A DNA stretch of 64,000 nt from Cristatella mucedo. Lineage: Eukaryota; Bryozoa; Phylactolaemata; Cristatellidae. The translations under genes and the position numbers were made by a program. The notes beneath the pieces were generated by a model. The model was given only the letters and a program-made list of their open reading frames with translations. It was not told the origin of the DNA and made no database searches. The stretch spans positions 2,455,001 to 2,519,000 of the forward strand of contig WPIO01000024.1 in the NCBI GenBank assembly GCA_009760855.2, given 5' to 3'. Shown here piece by piece: positions 46,897-57,637 of the stretch. The stretch's first letter is position 1; every line of letters begins with the position of its first letter.

Positions 46897-46916
46897 ACTA
46901 TATATATATATATATG
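46831..46916. repeat. (TA)n microsatellite
   Basis: Nearly pure TA, interrupted once by gtgaac at about 46892-46897. The long (TA)n can fold on itself. Confidence 0.95.
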
Positions 46917-47404
46917 CGAATGCTACGAGTCTCCGTATGATTAGGAACTGTCCGTGCAACATGACTCTGAGTTGCTTTGACATTTACAGCATTGACAGCG
47001 ACAAAAATAGCACCAAAACAAATATGATATGTAAGTGCCATTAAGTATGGAGACTCCATCTATCCAAAGCTAGCTTCTATCTGTTAGAAAATAGCATATC
47101 TATTATTGAATTACAGCAAAACCATCTTTGCATTGCAATCGTGTGCCTATCTCCATTGTCACGTTTTCCTTCAATTGAGACGTTTTGCTATTAATTAAGC
47201 TTGCATATACAAGTATATGAGCTGTCTGTTAGTATTACATTCCTTTAATTATACTTATATAAAATTATATTTTGCCTCTTTATTATCTTGGTGCACACAT
47301 TTTTGATAATATACCGTAATGACTCATCTGGATATTTAAAAAATCTATTTACAAAGTCACTGTATTGACAAAAGGTTGTTAAGTTTGCTGGAGACAATAT
47401 TAGA

Positions 47405-47485
47405 TTATAATAATAATAATTATTATTATAACGCACTTGATAAAGCACCCTCAGAGAAATGTATCTCTTTCTAAGTGCTTAAATT
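47405..47485 (-). mobile_element. L2 3'-tail fragment
   Basis: (AAT)/(ATT) stretch at 47406-47430, then cgcacttgataaagcaccct, cagagaaatgtatctctttc and taagtgctta on the minus strand. Confidence 0.7.
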
Positions 47486-49379
47486 GTAAATAGCAATATT
47501 ATTAAGAGCATTAGTAAAACTAAAGGTATTGTAAATAACGGTAGTAAATTAGTAGCTGCTGGTTTAATAAGTGCATCGATGAACATACGACACTCCGGAA
47601 TGCTCTCAGCAGTCCGGAAACAAGTCTGTGGCCGGCTGCAATTGAGCACATATTTAATTCTCTATGCGAGAAAAACTCTGAGGTAGTCAAACTACATCAG
47701 GGAAAGCAAAATAATTGATAAAAATGTATGCTTAAATAAAGAGGAATACAGACAGCTCAACGAACAGTCAGAAGGCCTACATAGTTGACCAAGGTTATTC
47801 TTAAATGGGTGATGATTTTATAAACTGTTGCAGCAGTTATAAAAGCCAACTCTTTGAGAAACTTCCTTATCTACACAACCATGATGTACATGGAGATGCA
47901 TCAGATGGACGTAGAAGGAGGCGTTTCTCAAAGGTAATCTCAAGGAAAAAACTTAACGAGAATAGCCTAAGGTAACGTGTCAAACAGTGAGCAGTGAGCT
48001 GGTCTGACAGCTCACGACGGTTCAATGTGGCCCTAAGATGATAGCGTGACAGTCTTGTGCACACTTGTCTACGCGTGGTACTTTGCTTGTAATTAGCTCT
48101 TGGTTATATTAGCTTCATTTGCAGTGAGTAGTAAATCGCCAAAATGAGTAGAGATTTGGTTATCTTAACATGCTACAAAAACATATATCGTTATTATTAT
48201 TATTACACTAACCCTTGAAGGTATTGCAGCAGCTATTCAACTTGTCAATCCCTACAGCGATCAGCCAAACTCAGAGCGCTGAATTTCTCTAAATCAAATC
48301 CTACAAATATCTGCGAGCAACTGAAAACTGGTGTTTTGCACTGGGTGCTAAGTACTACAAAGTGTCCATTGTGATACTGACTGGGAAAAGATCCAGGTTC
48401 ACGACTCAGTGTGATTAGTAATGTCTTTTATTATAGGAAAAGCATCATAAAGCGATCATCTAAGAGAAAGCCTGCCACCACGTCATCAGCGATTGGGACC
48501 GAGTGCATGGTACTAGGTCACTCCATGTGCCAATCTGTCTGCCAGGGCAATTCGTGAAAGAGTTGGGTATCGAACAGATGTACATAGCACCAAATAACAA
48601 TAACCCACTGAGATATGCTGAATAGTTAAAAATCCAATACATCCCACCCAAATATCGATGTGCCACACCATATTACCCATTAAATGTGTGCACAAAAGCC
48701 ATTGAGAGGTTTTTGTGCAAATAGAAGACACTGAAAATATAGCTGATTTGTTGAAATCCTGTTGGTAAAAAGAAATATATAGCTTATGCTACTGTTGGTG
48801 ATCTTCATCTCTCTGCTTGATCAATTCTGAATGCTAAGAAATGGGAGGCTTTAACTGCCTTAATCCTAGAGCAGATGGTCAATTCTAGAGAAGATGCATG
48901 CATATGCTGCAGCTAACGCGACCGCCACGTATCGCAATGCAAGCTCGTGGCTCGTAGCTTGAAGAGATGAAATCATTCGAAGGACTATCACAATTTGTCA
49001 CAAAGCAATTTGTCTACTTACGCAATACATATGCGTGCCCCAAAGAGCACACGTGCAAACTTGGCACCGTGCGAACATGAGCATGGAGAAGTGTGCTCGT
49101 CGATTAAAAAAGGTATCTTTTTTATCGAAGCCTCGACCACACAAGTTGAGACAGTGGGTTTCAGTGCAAAGCTAGCAGAACTAATAATAGGAATGATACA
49201 TATGAATATCGCCCTTTGAAAACTCAATCTCTTTCCAGACACTGTACTCATGAGAAAGATAATTTCTATACTGCTGCACAGCATTAAACATTGCAATGAG
49301 TGAATTGTCATTTACAATAGTGATTTTTGTGTTAATTCATAGTTATTGACTGAAGTTACTGACATATTTCCTCAGTAGC
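47486..49379. other. Intronic DNA, no gene named
   Basis: A short stretch at about 48478-48605 reads vaguely like a retroviral-type integrase segment but is not convincing (see rejected items). Confidence 0.35.
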
Positions 49380-49445
49380 GTATGTAAAGTGCCTAGAAAT
49401 AGATTTACTTGACTTAAGACACGACACAGATGTCTTATTATTAAT
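49380..49445 (+). mobile_element. L2 3'-tail fragment, decayed
   Basis: gtatgtaaagtgcctagaaa, then tagatttacttgacttaaga and a short ttattatta, matching the L2 tail in plus orientation. Confidence 0.6.
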
Positions 49446-49791
49446 GCCCTAGACCATCTATACCGTGGCTAGATCTAATGCCGATTGAAGGATGTGGAAG
49501 TGGCATTGCTGGCAGTGCATCGCCAGCCATTATTTAACACCATTTTGTTCATGGCTTTCTGCTTGTAAAATCCGAGATCAAACCATACCAAAATATTATT
49601 GGTAAGACTGACATCAACTGCTTAAAGCTTACTTGGCTACATCCTGGAGACCACGCAGGGGGAAGTAGGCCAGCACAGGTGCTTCAAGGAAACCATCCCA
49701 CAAAAGGCAGTGCCAGCTAGAAAAGGGTGCCTGCTTGAGGACTGGGCCATTCTCTTCGTAGCTGAAGCTACAAAGCCGACTTGCACTTCCT

Positions 49792-50458
49792 GCAGACCTA
49801 TTCAGCATGTGCGATCAGGCGATTGCAGCTGGTACAAAACTCTGCAGCTAGGCTTGTCTGTCAAGAGCGTCGCAGTTGCCACATTACATCACTTCTCGCC
49901 GACCTGCACTGGCTACCAGTCAAGCAACGGTTGACTTCAAGGTTTTGTCGCTCACTTTTAGGTCACTTCCTTCTTTGGCTCCAGCCTATCTCTCAGATAT
50001 ACTCCCCCATCAGGCCAAGCATCGTACCACCTGCTTTTCGGAATCCAGCAGTCTACAAATACCTCGTACAAACCTCAAATCCTTTGGAGACCGTGCATTT
50101 AGCTCGCATGCTCCCACAACCTGGAACTCCCTCCCGACCTGCGTCAGAACATCCCCTGATCTGACCACATTTCAAAAGAACTTAAAAACGCACCTATTTA
50201 GGACAGCATTTAGTCGGTCCCTGTGATTCGTCATTGATGTACTTATGCGTGCTGACACTGTGCATGCTGCCACTAACCACATTTGCATGCTGACCCTGTG
50301 CATGTCACCCCTAACCATGTTATTCACTTTGTTTGTTTATCAAGCATGATATTACTCACCATTCAATTGCATTTCCCTTTGCAGAAAATGTAAAGTGCCT
50401 AGAGAGAGAGATTGAGTTCTCTGAGGGGGCTTTTTCAAGTGCATTATTATAATTAATA
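49792..50458 (+). mobile_element. L2-clade LINE, copy 8, frameshifted
   Basis: Starts at cagcatgtgcgatcaggcga inside the C-terminal ORF region and ends at attattataattaatatt. One deleted base near 49930 (gcaacggttgacttcaagg against gcaacggattgacttcaagg) splits the frame. The upstream part reads RLQLVQNSAARLVCQERRS and the downstream part KVLSLTFRSLPSLAPAYLSD. Moderate divergence from copy 1. Confidence 0.88.
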
Positions 50459-50714
50459 TTCAGTACTGCCTACTCTTCAACCGCAAGAGAGTTTCTTCCT
50501 CACAAGAGGTACTAACCGAGGTGGGCTGGTCAGCAGTACTGGTTTTGACATAGAGATCCTTCCATTTATGACATCCACGCCACCTGTTGTAAAAGTCTCA
50601 GCCTCCCTCGCCACCCTAACGACGTCCAGTCTTTGCTATGCAGTTCCGTGAGCTTTTAAAAACAATATACAGACGAACGAAAAAGAGTTTAAGTTTTTTT
50701 TAGCTTTTTTCATA

Positions 50715-51649
50715 GTAATAGTAACGTATTTGATGTAGTGCCTTCGAAGAACTCAATCTCTTTCTAGGCACTTTACATTAGCTGCAAACGAAGCACGGTC
50801 GAATGGTTAGTGATAACATACTCAATAAACAGGAATAACATGGTTAAGGGTGACATGTACAGAGTCAGCATGCAAGTTTGGTTAGTGGCAGCATGCACAG
50901 TATCAGCAAGCATAAGCATATAAAGGACGAATCACAGGGACTCACTAAATGCTGTGATAAATAGATGCATTTTGAGTTACTTTTAAAACGTGCACAAGTC
51001 ACGAGATGTCGTGACGCAATTTGGGACTGGGTTCCAGGCCTTGGGAGCATACGAAATAAAGGCACGGTCTCCAAAGGATTTGAGATTTGTACGAGGTGTG
51101 GGTAAACAGTTAGATTCTGAAAAGCTGGTGGTACGATACTTGGCCTGGTTGGGGAGTAGATCTGATAGGTAGGCTGGAGCTAAAAAATGAAGGGAATTAA
51201 AAGTGAGTAAAAAAATCTTGAATGTCGGTGAGTTGCTTGACTGGCAGCCAGTGCAGGTCGGCGAGAAGTGGTGAGATGGGCAACTGCGACGCTCATGGCA
51301 GACAAGCCTAGCTGCAGAGTTTTGCACCGGCTATAAGCGCCTCGGTGCAAAGGCCAGCAAGACCAGCAAGAAGCGAGCTACAAAGTCAAGACGGGATGTC
51401 ACAAATGTGTGGACCAAATTAGATGTGGCATCCATGTCTAAACAAGCCCGAATTTCAGCAATATTTCGTAGCTGAAAGGAGGCAGACTTGACTGTGGAGC
51501 TAAGGTGGTCGTCTAATGAAAGGTCACTTTGGAAGATGACACCTAGATTTCATGCAGATTCAACATAATATGTGCTAGCAGAGCTGATTTTGATCGTCGG
51601 CCTTTTCAATTTCTGAATCACGCCTGGTTTGCCCATAACTAGTAAGTTT
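50715..51649 (-). mobile_element. L2-clade LINE, copy 9, diverged
   Basis: Tail region cgtatttgatgtagtgcctt on the left, then 3' UTR, then the C-terminal ORF (MQNSAARLVCHERRSC; FGDRAFISYAPKAWNPVP) with frameshifts. It extends up to gcccataactagtaagttt at 51649, the segment after the YADD block. No (AAT)n run remains. Confidence 0.85.
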
Positions 51650-51672
51650 CGTACATTCAGGACGGCGGCAGT

Positions 51673-51870
51673 ACGCTCCTTAGTCGCCATTTCTGTCGAA
51701 CGCATATCGTATGAGACGAGCTGTATAGTATTAACGATAGGTTATTTAATCTGATTCGGAACGATTACGTTGAAGCACTCTACTTTTATGGCGATGAGGC
51801 GCGATTAGGTACCGTCCATAGAGTAATCTCGGGTGAGAAGAAACTACGAGGAGAGAAGATTACGACGCCG
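51673..51870 (+). pseudogene. Coding-like segment, possible upstream part of the next frame
   Basis: A frame at about 51758-51893 reads LIRNDYVEALYFYGDEARLG, then TVHRVISGEKKLRGEKITTPT, before a stop. It overlaps the start of the frame at 51827 in a different phase, which would fit a single frameshift in one ancestral coding region. I cannot assign a family. Confidence 0.25.
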
Positions 51871-52300
51871 ACTTTTCTCCCGACATGACGCCGATTTCTA
51901 CCGGCTATGCTATCTAGAGCAGTATACTCCAGGAGACGTGGTGGAAACATTGTCACGTAAAAAGTATCACATGATTAGCAACCCAGAAAAATTCAATAGA
52001 ATTAGACGCATTAGTGGCGATTACAGCAACCCAACTGCTACTGATTTCCAGTCAGCACAAGCAAGCCAATTTGCCAATAAGACCGGTGCACAATTGAAGG
52101 CAGAATATGTCTTAGAATGTTATTCTGTTTTGATCTGGAGTCGTTGCTCTTACCGATTTCCCTGTGACTCAGCATTCACCTACGCCTTACTTAGCTTACT
52201 TGACAAAAAGCTTTCGAAGACAGTCGAAACGTATTCATGTCATAGATGCATTCTTTTTTTGGTCGTCAGATTCTTGAAGAGTACGGTGAAAAGCTCATAG
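51827..52300 (+). CDS. Unassigned open frame, coding-like
   Basis: 157 codons open from just after a stop at 51824-51826 to a stop ending at 52300. It begins with a very basic segment (YEERRLRRRLFSRHDADFYR) followed by YLEQYTPGDVVETLSRKKY, a segment with RRISGDYSNPTATDFQSAQ, and LKAEYVLECYSVLIWSRCS. A hydrophobic C-terminal stretch (ILFLVVRFL) could be membrane-seeking. After a frame change the downstream DNA (to about 52599) continues to read protein-like (LQIYQAAGVHFNALTEQLHV). The composition looks coding and differs from nearby random frames, but I recognise no family. It could be a broken gene, an unknown transposon protein or chance. It lies inside the 19-kb first intron of the IQ gene, on the opposite strand. 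Confidence 0.3.
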   Translation, partial: SRVRRNYEERRLRRRLFSRHDADFYRLCYLEQYTPGDVVETLSRKKYHMISNPEKFNRIRRISGDYSNPTATDFQSAQASQFANKTGAQLKAEYVLECYSVLIWSRCSYRFPCDSAFTYALLSLLDKKLSKTVETYSCHRCILFLVVRFLKSTVKSS

Positions 52301-52600
52301 TGCTTCGAAGCGCTTACACAGACCATGCTTAAGTCGAGGTGAACCATAGACTTATTTGCTCTATCAAAAAATCAGTGTTGTATGTTCGCACTTTCGGGTC
52401 CTGTTTGCAGATTTATCAAGCAGCTGGGGTTCATTTCAATGCTCTCACTGAACAGTTACACGTGGCAAAGCGGGGATTAAGGACACTTATAAATTTAGCG
52501 TTGTTCAACAGATCTGCTAACAGAGGAAAAAGATGTGACGCTGTCTCCCTCATTCACGGGAACGTCACGATGGCCGTATCCACAACCAGCAGCATCTAAC

Positions 52601-54452
52601 GAAACTATTAGCGTCCAAGCGCATTTGTTAACGACGGCAAGGCCAATCGATGCAGTTTGAGTCTGAAACTAAGCCGTCGCGACGGTAACCGTGAGCTAGT
52701 TCCCCGGGTTTCAAGTCAAAGATTCGATCTAGAACTTTCCATTCAATACCGGCTAGGCTTCGGAGCTCTTCTAGGAACGTATCTAAGCAATCGCCTTAAG
52801 CAGCCTTATCGGACCGAACCTTTCTGCTGCAGTTCACAACAGCTTTAGCTGGCGAGGCGTAAGATTAAGCTCATGGGCAAGACAATGGGAAGTGCATGAC
52901 GCTCGCTTCCGTGGCCCAAGCTTTAACTTCTAATACGCCCACCGCGAGCCAAGTTCACTGAGTCCCACCATGCATCTGAGCTCAGTGAGTGAGCGGAGGC
53001 TGCGTCAGCGTTTAAAACACCTCAACCAAAAAGTGAAAGCTTTCCGGTCTCCCGTAACCTTAGCTCTTGTTGTACCCTCCAGTCCGCTCCGGAGATTAAA
53101 GGTATCCTGCCTGAAAGCACGCGCCGTGCATACTGCCAGCCAGCTCAGCTAAGAAAACGGCCTTCGCGTCGGCGGGTGCCATCAGTGACATCGCTATAGC
53201 TGCGCTTACACCGTCGACTTTCTTCCTAGATCATCGCCCGATTTTGTGCAGATTTCCCTCTGATTTGGGCTACTACACCACCACGTATCGCCATATCTTG
53301 GGGTGGAGCCAAATCGACCGGCTACCATAAGGAATTCTCCTCTACTTAATGCCTCGGTTCGACCACCCAACCGATTAAAACATCGAGGCTTATCACCTAC
53401 ACCCCTGACCAAAATAACGATTGCTGATGTTCGTAGACTTGAGTTAAATTCAGGCGTTCAGAGCAAGTCCCTCAACATGGGGTGCTCATTCGCTATAGTC
53501 ACGGCCTAGCCCTTTTCTACATAGAAGGCGCCACGTTTCCGACACTAAAATGCACCAAAAAGCCGTAATGTTGCAATTAAGCACTATACACTAAGCACTA
53601 TACAACAACACACCCATAACAGCACCCCCACATTGCTCTATGCACTTGACCGAAAAACGTTTTACATATGCTTATCTTCCCGCTCTTTCCGTTCTTCTAC
53701 TCGTCTAAAATGGAGACCGAAACGGTGAGCTCAACTTCTACGGGTGTTGGCTTGGCGGGTAAGAAAACTTCTTTCATACCAGTCTCCCGCATTGGAGCAG
53801 GGGCTTTTTGCGGAACTAAGTCAGCCATCAGTGTTTCCTGAATCGTTAGTGTAAACGCACTAACTAGGGGGAAGTTGGTGTCGGCAAGAACGAGAGTAGA
53901 TAATGTAAATGCAACCTTTTCTATTGTTGCTGGTAAGGAGGGTAGAGGTCGAGAATAGTGCTATGTTGAGAGGCCTCATTTCTCCAGGAGACGCGCGACC
54001 CGAGGCGGAATTATGGGTCCTCAGCGCGGGCGGCGTACGCACGGCCAGCAAGTTGGTATTGAAACGAAGGCGTGTTACGTCAAGCCCGATTTTGACTGCC
54101 GAGTAGTTACTTGTGGTTTCCGTGTTCTAATGATCAGGAACCGATTATGTCCAAGTCTATATTTAGGCGGTCTTACAAGTCTTAGTCGAGTAATCGAGAT
54201 TCCAGGTTCTAGCTTCGCAGGTATTTGTCTCGCTTCGGTTAGGACTACCTCCGCTACGAGCGCTGCACTTTCGACCTAGACGACGCTATTGGGAAGCCGA
54301 TACATGGCGCCAGTATCGTTGCGGTGGCACAGCGTCTCGGACTCACGATGTAGAGGAGACGATAGCGGCTAAGTTTCTGTGATGACTGATCTCTTTGCGT
54401 GTGCAAATGCGGCGATTTTTGGTCACAATTAGTGAGCAGGGTGAGAGCGGTA
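52601..54452. other. No gene or repeat named
   Basis: Several short frames on both strands, none with motifs. There are fewer simple repeats than elsewhere and CpG is more frequent than in the flanks. Confidence 0.35.
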
Positions 54453-54535
54453 ATAATAACGATTGTTATACTAAAACTCGTTTGTATAGCGCTCTCAGAG
54501 AACTTGACCTATTAAGCGCGTTACAGCTCGCTGCT
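54453..54535 (-). mobile_element. L2 3'-tail fragment
   Basis: gtaataataacgattgttat, then tagcgctctcagagaacttg and attaagcgcgttacagctcg, a diverged L2 tail on the minus strand. Confidence 0.65.
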
Positions 54536-54844
54536 AGAGAGAGTGCGGTGGTTGACCGCCCTCCCCAACCCGCCTAGCCGACGCTCGAATACCTTTACCT
54601 TAGCAAAGAACCCAGCGGTAAATATACACCAAATGAGCCAATATCCTATATCAAAGGGCAATCGCCCAAATCAATGGACATATTTCAGAGGCTCGTCCGT
54701 AAGCCGACAAAAAGGGGCCATAAAATGGCCCACGCACGGACCCACATCAATCTTGCTTATGTCAGCATGCTAAAATAACACGAACACTCGGAGATTGGTC
54801 AGTAAGACCCATGGCTAGTAGCTTGCGCAGGTAAGCCAGCAAAT

Positions 54845-55060
54845 AATAGTGATAGTAATAATAATGCACTTGATAAGAATTTTGGAACAGAAAGCAGACA
54901 CTATCACTGAGGGAAATGAGTGCTGACTGACTAGAAACGATGGGTCTTGACCTTCGGCTTGAAAGATGCCAGTTCGTTGCAGATAGCCAACGTAAACGGA
55001 ACCGAGTTCCAGAATTCCGGTGCAAACGAGCTAGAGGCTCGATCGTCGGGCGACTCTCGC
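54845..55060 (-). mobile_element. Decayed L2 3' region
   Basis: (AAT)n-like start and tgcacttgata (54855-54878). After a rearranged stretch, accgagttccagaattccgg and tgcaaacgagctagaggctc (55000-55040) match the region that in copy 1 encodes A-P-T-A-W-N-S-L-P on the minus strand. Confidence 0.5.
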
Positions 55061-56464
55061 CTCTGCTATTGGAGGCTTAAAGTTCGCCTTCGTCGCCTCT
55101 CTCCGTCTCAGATTTCGAAGCCGTCGCCACTGTTGTCTGCCGAACGCCTACAGTCGACTGAAAGCGTCTTAAACTACCCTCACCTTTTGCTGTGCATGAC
55201 TGCTCCCCAGCGGCCGTTCGTCTTGACTAACGTCCTACGTGCTCAATGACTCGGTTTCGCTAAGCCAAGCGCCCGATGCAGCGGTCCAATGCCGACGGCC
55301 GAGCAGGCTCATTACGAAGAAAGGAGCCAGCAGCGGGCAGAGAGTCGAATAGCTATCCGTAGCTATGTCGGGCCGGGCCACTCGGGCCGACGTTTCTAGG
55401 CAGGAACTTTTCGCGTGCAAACAGTCCGACCGGAATCTACGGACCACTCAGAGTAGACTCACAGACCACTCAGCGAAGACTCGCAACAGAAGGAGGTCAA
55501 CCCGAAGGTGTGACCTCACTTATCAATCAATAGGAAAAATCCTGCGTTCTCGTGTGCGCTATGTCGGTTCTGCGATCCTTGCCGTCAACGGGCGAGTAAA
55601 CAGATAAGTACGTCGTTGCTGTTTGCACAAAGACGTCAAAAGAGAAGTTGCCAAAAGAAGGCGGTTACGGTGGCCGCAGAAGTTTTCTTTAGTCGTCATG
55701 GCTGTATTTGCACTCGGGCCCTCGAGCAGGCTCGCCGATTCGCCTCACGGCTTTCCGAGCGCGTGGGGAGCGCTCGCTTTGACTCGCTGGAAGCCACAAC
55801 GCAGCAACAGTCGGCTTGAAGTATGGGACTAGCCGCGTTCCATCCGATGCAGAGACCGATTGCAAAACCCGATCGTTGGCCTCGAGCCGGAACCATTGGG
55901 AGCGGCAAATTTGAGTCCGAGTCATTTAGTCGCCACAACTCGGGGGCATGAATCGACGGCAAGACACGCAAGTCGGTTCACCAGATCAAGTTGCAAAGCC
56001 TCGAGTTTCGCGCTTGTCCGCGGTGTAGAAAAAGAGTTTCTCGGAGCTGCTTTTCAATATATGGCTGCCGCCTGAGTCGCTGCTTAGACGCTGCGCGGAG
56101 CAAAAGCCGCCGATCGGATCGAGCTGACTCAGAGAGCTCGATAGCTACGTCGATCGGGAGTAGTAGCTAAGCGGCGATCGAACCCTGGTGGCTAAGCGAC
56201 TCGGGTGCACCCGTTCGCGCCTCCTCCCTCGAGCTCTCCGAGGCCAACGCGTGCAGAAGTCACTGCTACTAGCATAGCTGATGACCGGCGACGCGATCGA
56301 AGGCAGTAAGTAGGCGAGATGCACCGTGGGGCCGTAAAAGCAGCGGCATCCGGCTGCACCGATCGTGGCTCGCCTATTGGCGAATGCTTTTACCTGTAGA
56401 GCGAAGCAGAGGAGGGGCAAACTAGCGAAACCCCTGCTCCATCGATTCGAGCTCCAGCATTATA
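55061..56464. other. CpG-rich DNA, no gene named
   Basis: Many overlapping open frames on both strands reflect high GC. No frame shows a family motif. Confidence 0.35.
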
Positions 56465-56512
56465 ATCGTAATAATAGAAAAAATAATAATATATTTTTAT
56501 AGCGCCCTCAGG
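56465..56512 (-). mobile_element. L2 tail, outermost part only
   Basis: (AAT)n-like DNA followed by tttttatagcgccctcagg on the minus strand; the rest of the tail is absent. Confidence 0.45.
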
Positions 56513-56929
56513 TATCGGTTCGGGCTCCAGTTTTTGGTGAGTTCGCCAGCTGTTTCACCGTTAGAAGCAGAATCTGGAGTTGAAGCAGAGCGCTGGTGCA
56601 TGGAGAACCTTTCCTCAAGTGGCCGAGGTGTGTAAGAAAAGGCTGACGGAGAAATCCGCTTGACATAACTTCAACGCCCAGAGCGCGTTGCTCGAGTCCA
56701 CTCATTAGGTTCGATATCTAATCGGCATCCTCGAGAACAGTTTGAAGATGGAAGCTCTAAGTTCAGTCGCTCATATGATCTATGATGTAGGCATCGCAGC
56801 GTGGCTTGGGTTTACTCAACCGGGTAACAAAGTAGAAAAACGTAATGGCGTACAAAAAATGGTAAAACCATTAGGCCATGGCGCGAGCAGAAGTATCGTA
56901 TATCGTGCTCATATTGTCATTAATGATAT

Positions 56930-57152
56930 CTGCTCTCCTGCTGCCGACTGCGGGACCTCTTTTCCCAGCTGTCATGAGCTGCTACTCCCTTCCTCGACTG
57001 CCCTCCTGACTCAGCCATGCTTCTCATTTTCTCTTTGTTTCGTGCGATGAAGTCGGTGGGTTAGAGTACATAAAAAACCAGCTTAACACTCACTTGGTCT
57101 TCGTGGCTTTGTGGAGGGGTTACAGACGGAGATGTATTATATTACATTACAA
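56930..57152 (+). mobile_element. LINE family C 3'-end fragment, copy 5
   Basis: ctgctctcctgctgccgact, then ctcctgactcagccatgctt, ttctctttgtttcgtgcgat and the terminal gttacagacggagatgtatt followed by attacatta. The R-L-W-N-S-L-P part is missing. Confidence 0.65.
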
Positions 57153-57175
57153 TCCCCTGCTGTTTGTCAGCTTCA

Positions 57176-57540
57176 CCAGTCACTCTTACTCTCACTCACC
57201 CACTCACTCACTCACTCACTCACTCACTCACTCACTCACTCACCCACTCACTCACTCACTCACTCACTCACTCACTCACTCACTCACTCACTCACTCACT
57301 CACTCACCCACTCACTCACTCACTCACTCACTCACTCACTCACTCACTCACTCACTCACTCACTCACTCACTCACTCACTCACTCACCCACTCACTCACA
57401 CTCACTCACTCACTCAGTCACTCACTCACTCACTCACTCACTCACTCACTCACTCACTCACTCACTCACTCACTCACTCACTCACTCACTCACTCACACT
57501 CACTCACTCACTACTAACTCACTCACTCATTCACTCACTC
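57176..57540. repeat. (CTCA)n tetranucleotide array, about 365 bp
   Basis: About 90 tandem CTCA units with scattered variants (ccca, caca, cagt). It is followed directly by (CT)n. The frames across it give only Leu-Thr-His-Ser repeats and are not genes. Confidence 0.97.
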
Positions 57541-57541
57541 A

Positions 57542-57637
<96 letters not shown>
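57541..57637. repeat. (CT)n microsatellite
   Basis: A CT tract of about 95 bases with one extra T near 57617, immediately downstream of the CTCA array. Confidence 0.97.

Noticed and set aside
48478..48605. Integrase-like reading (HVISDWDRVHG and KELGIEQMYIAP) on the plus strand
   Set aside because: The spacing is wrong for an integrase core, no reverse transcriptase or LTR is nearby, and the frame breaks at once. Too weak to call.
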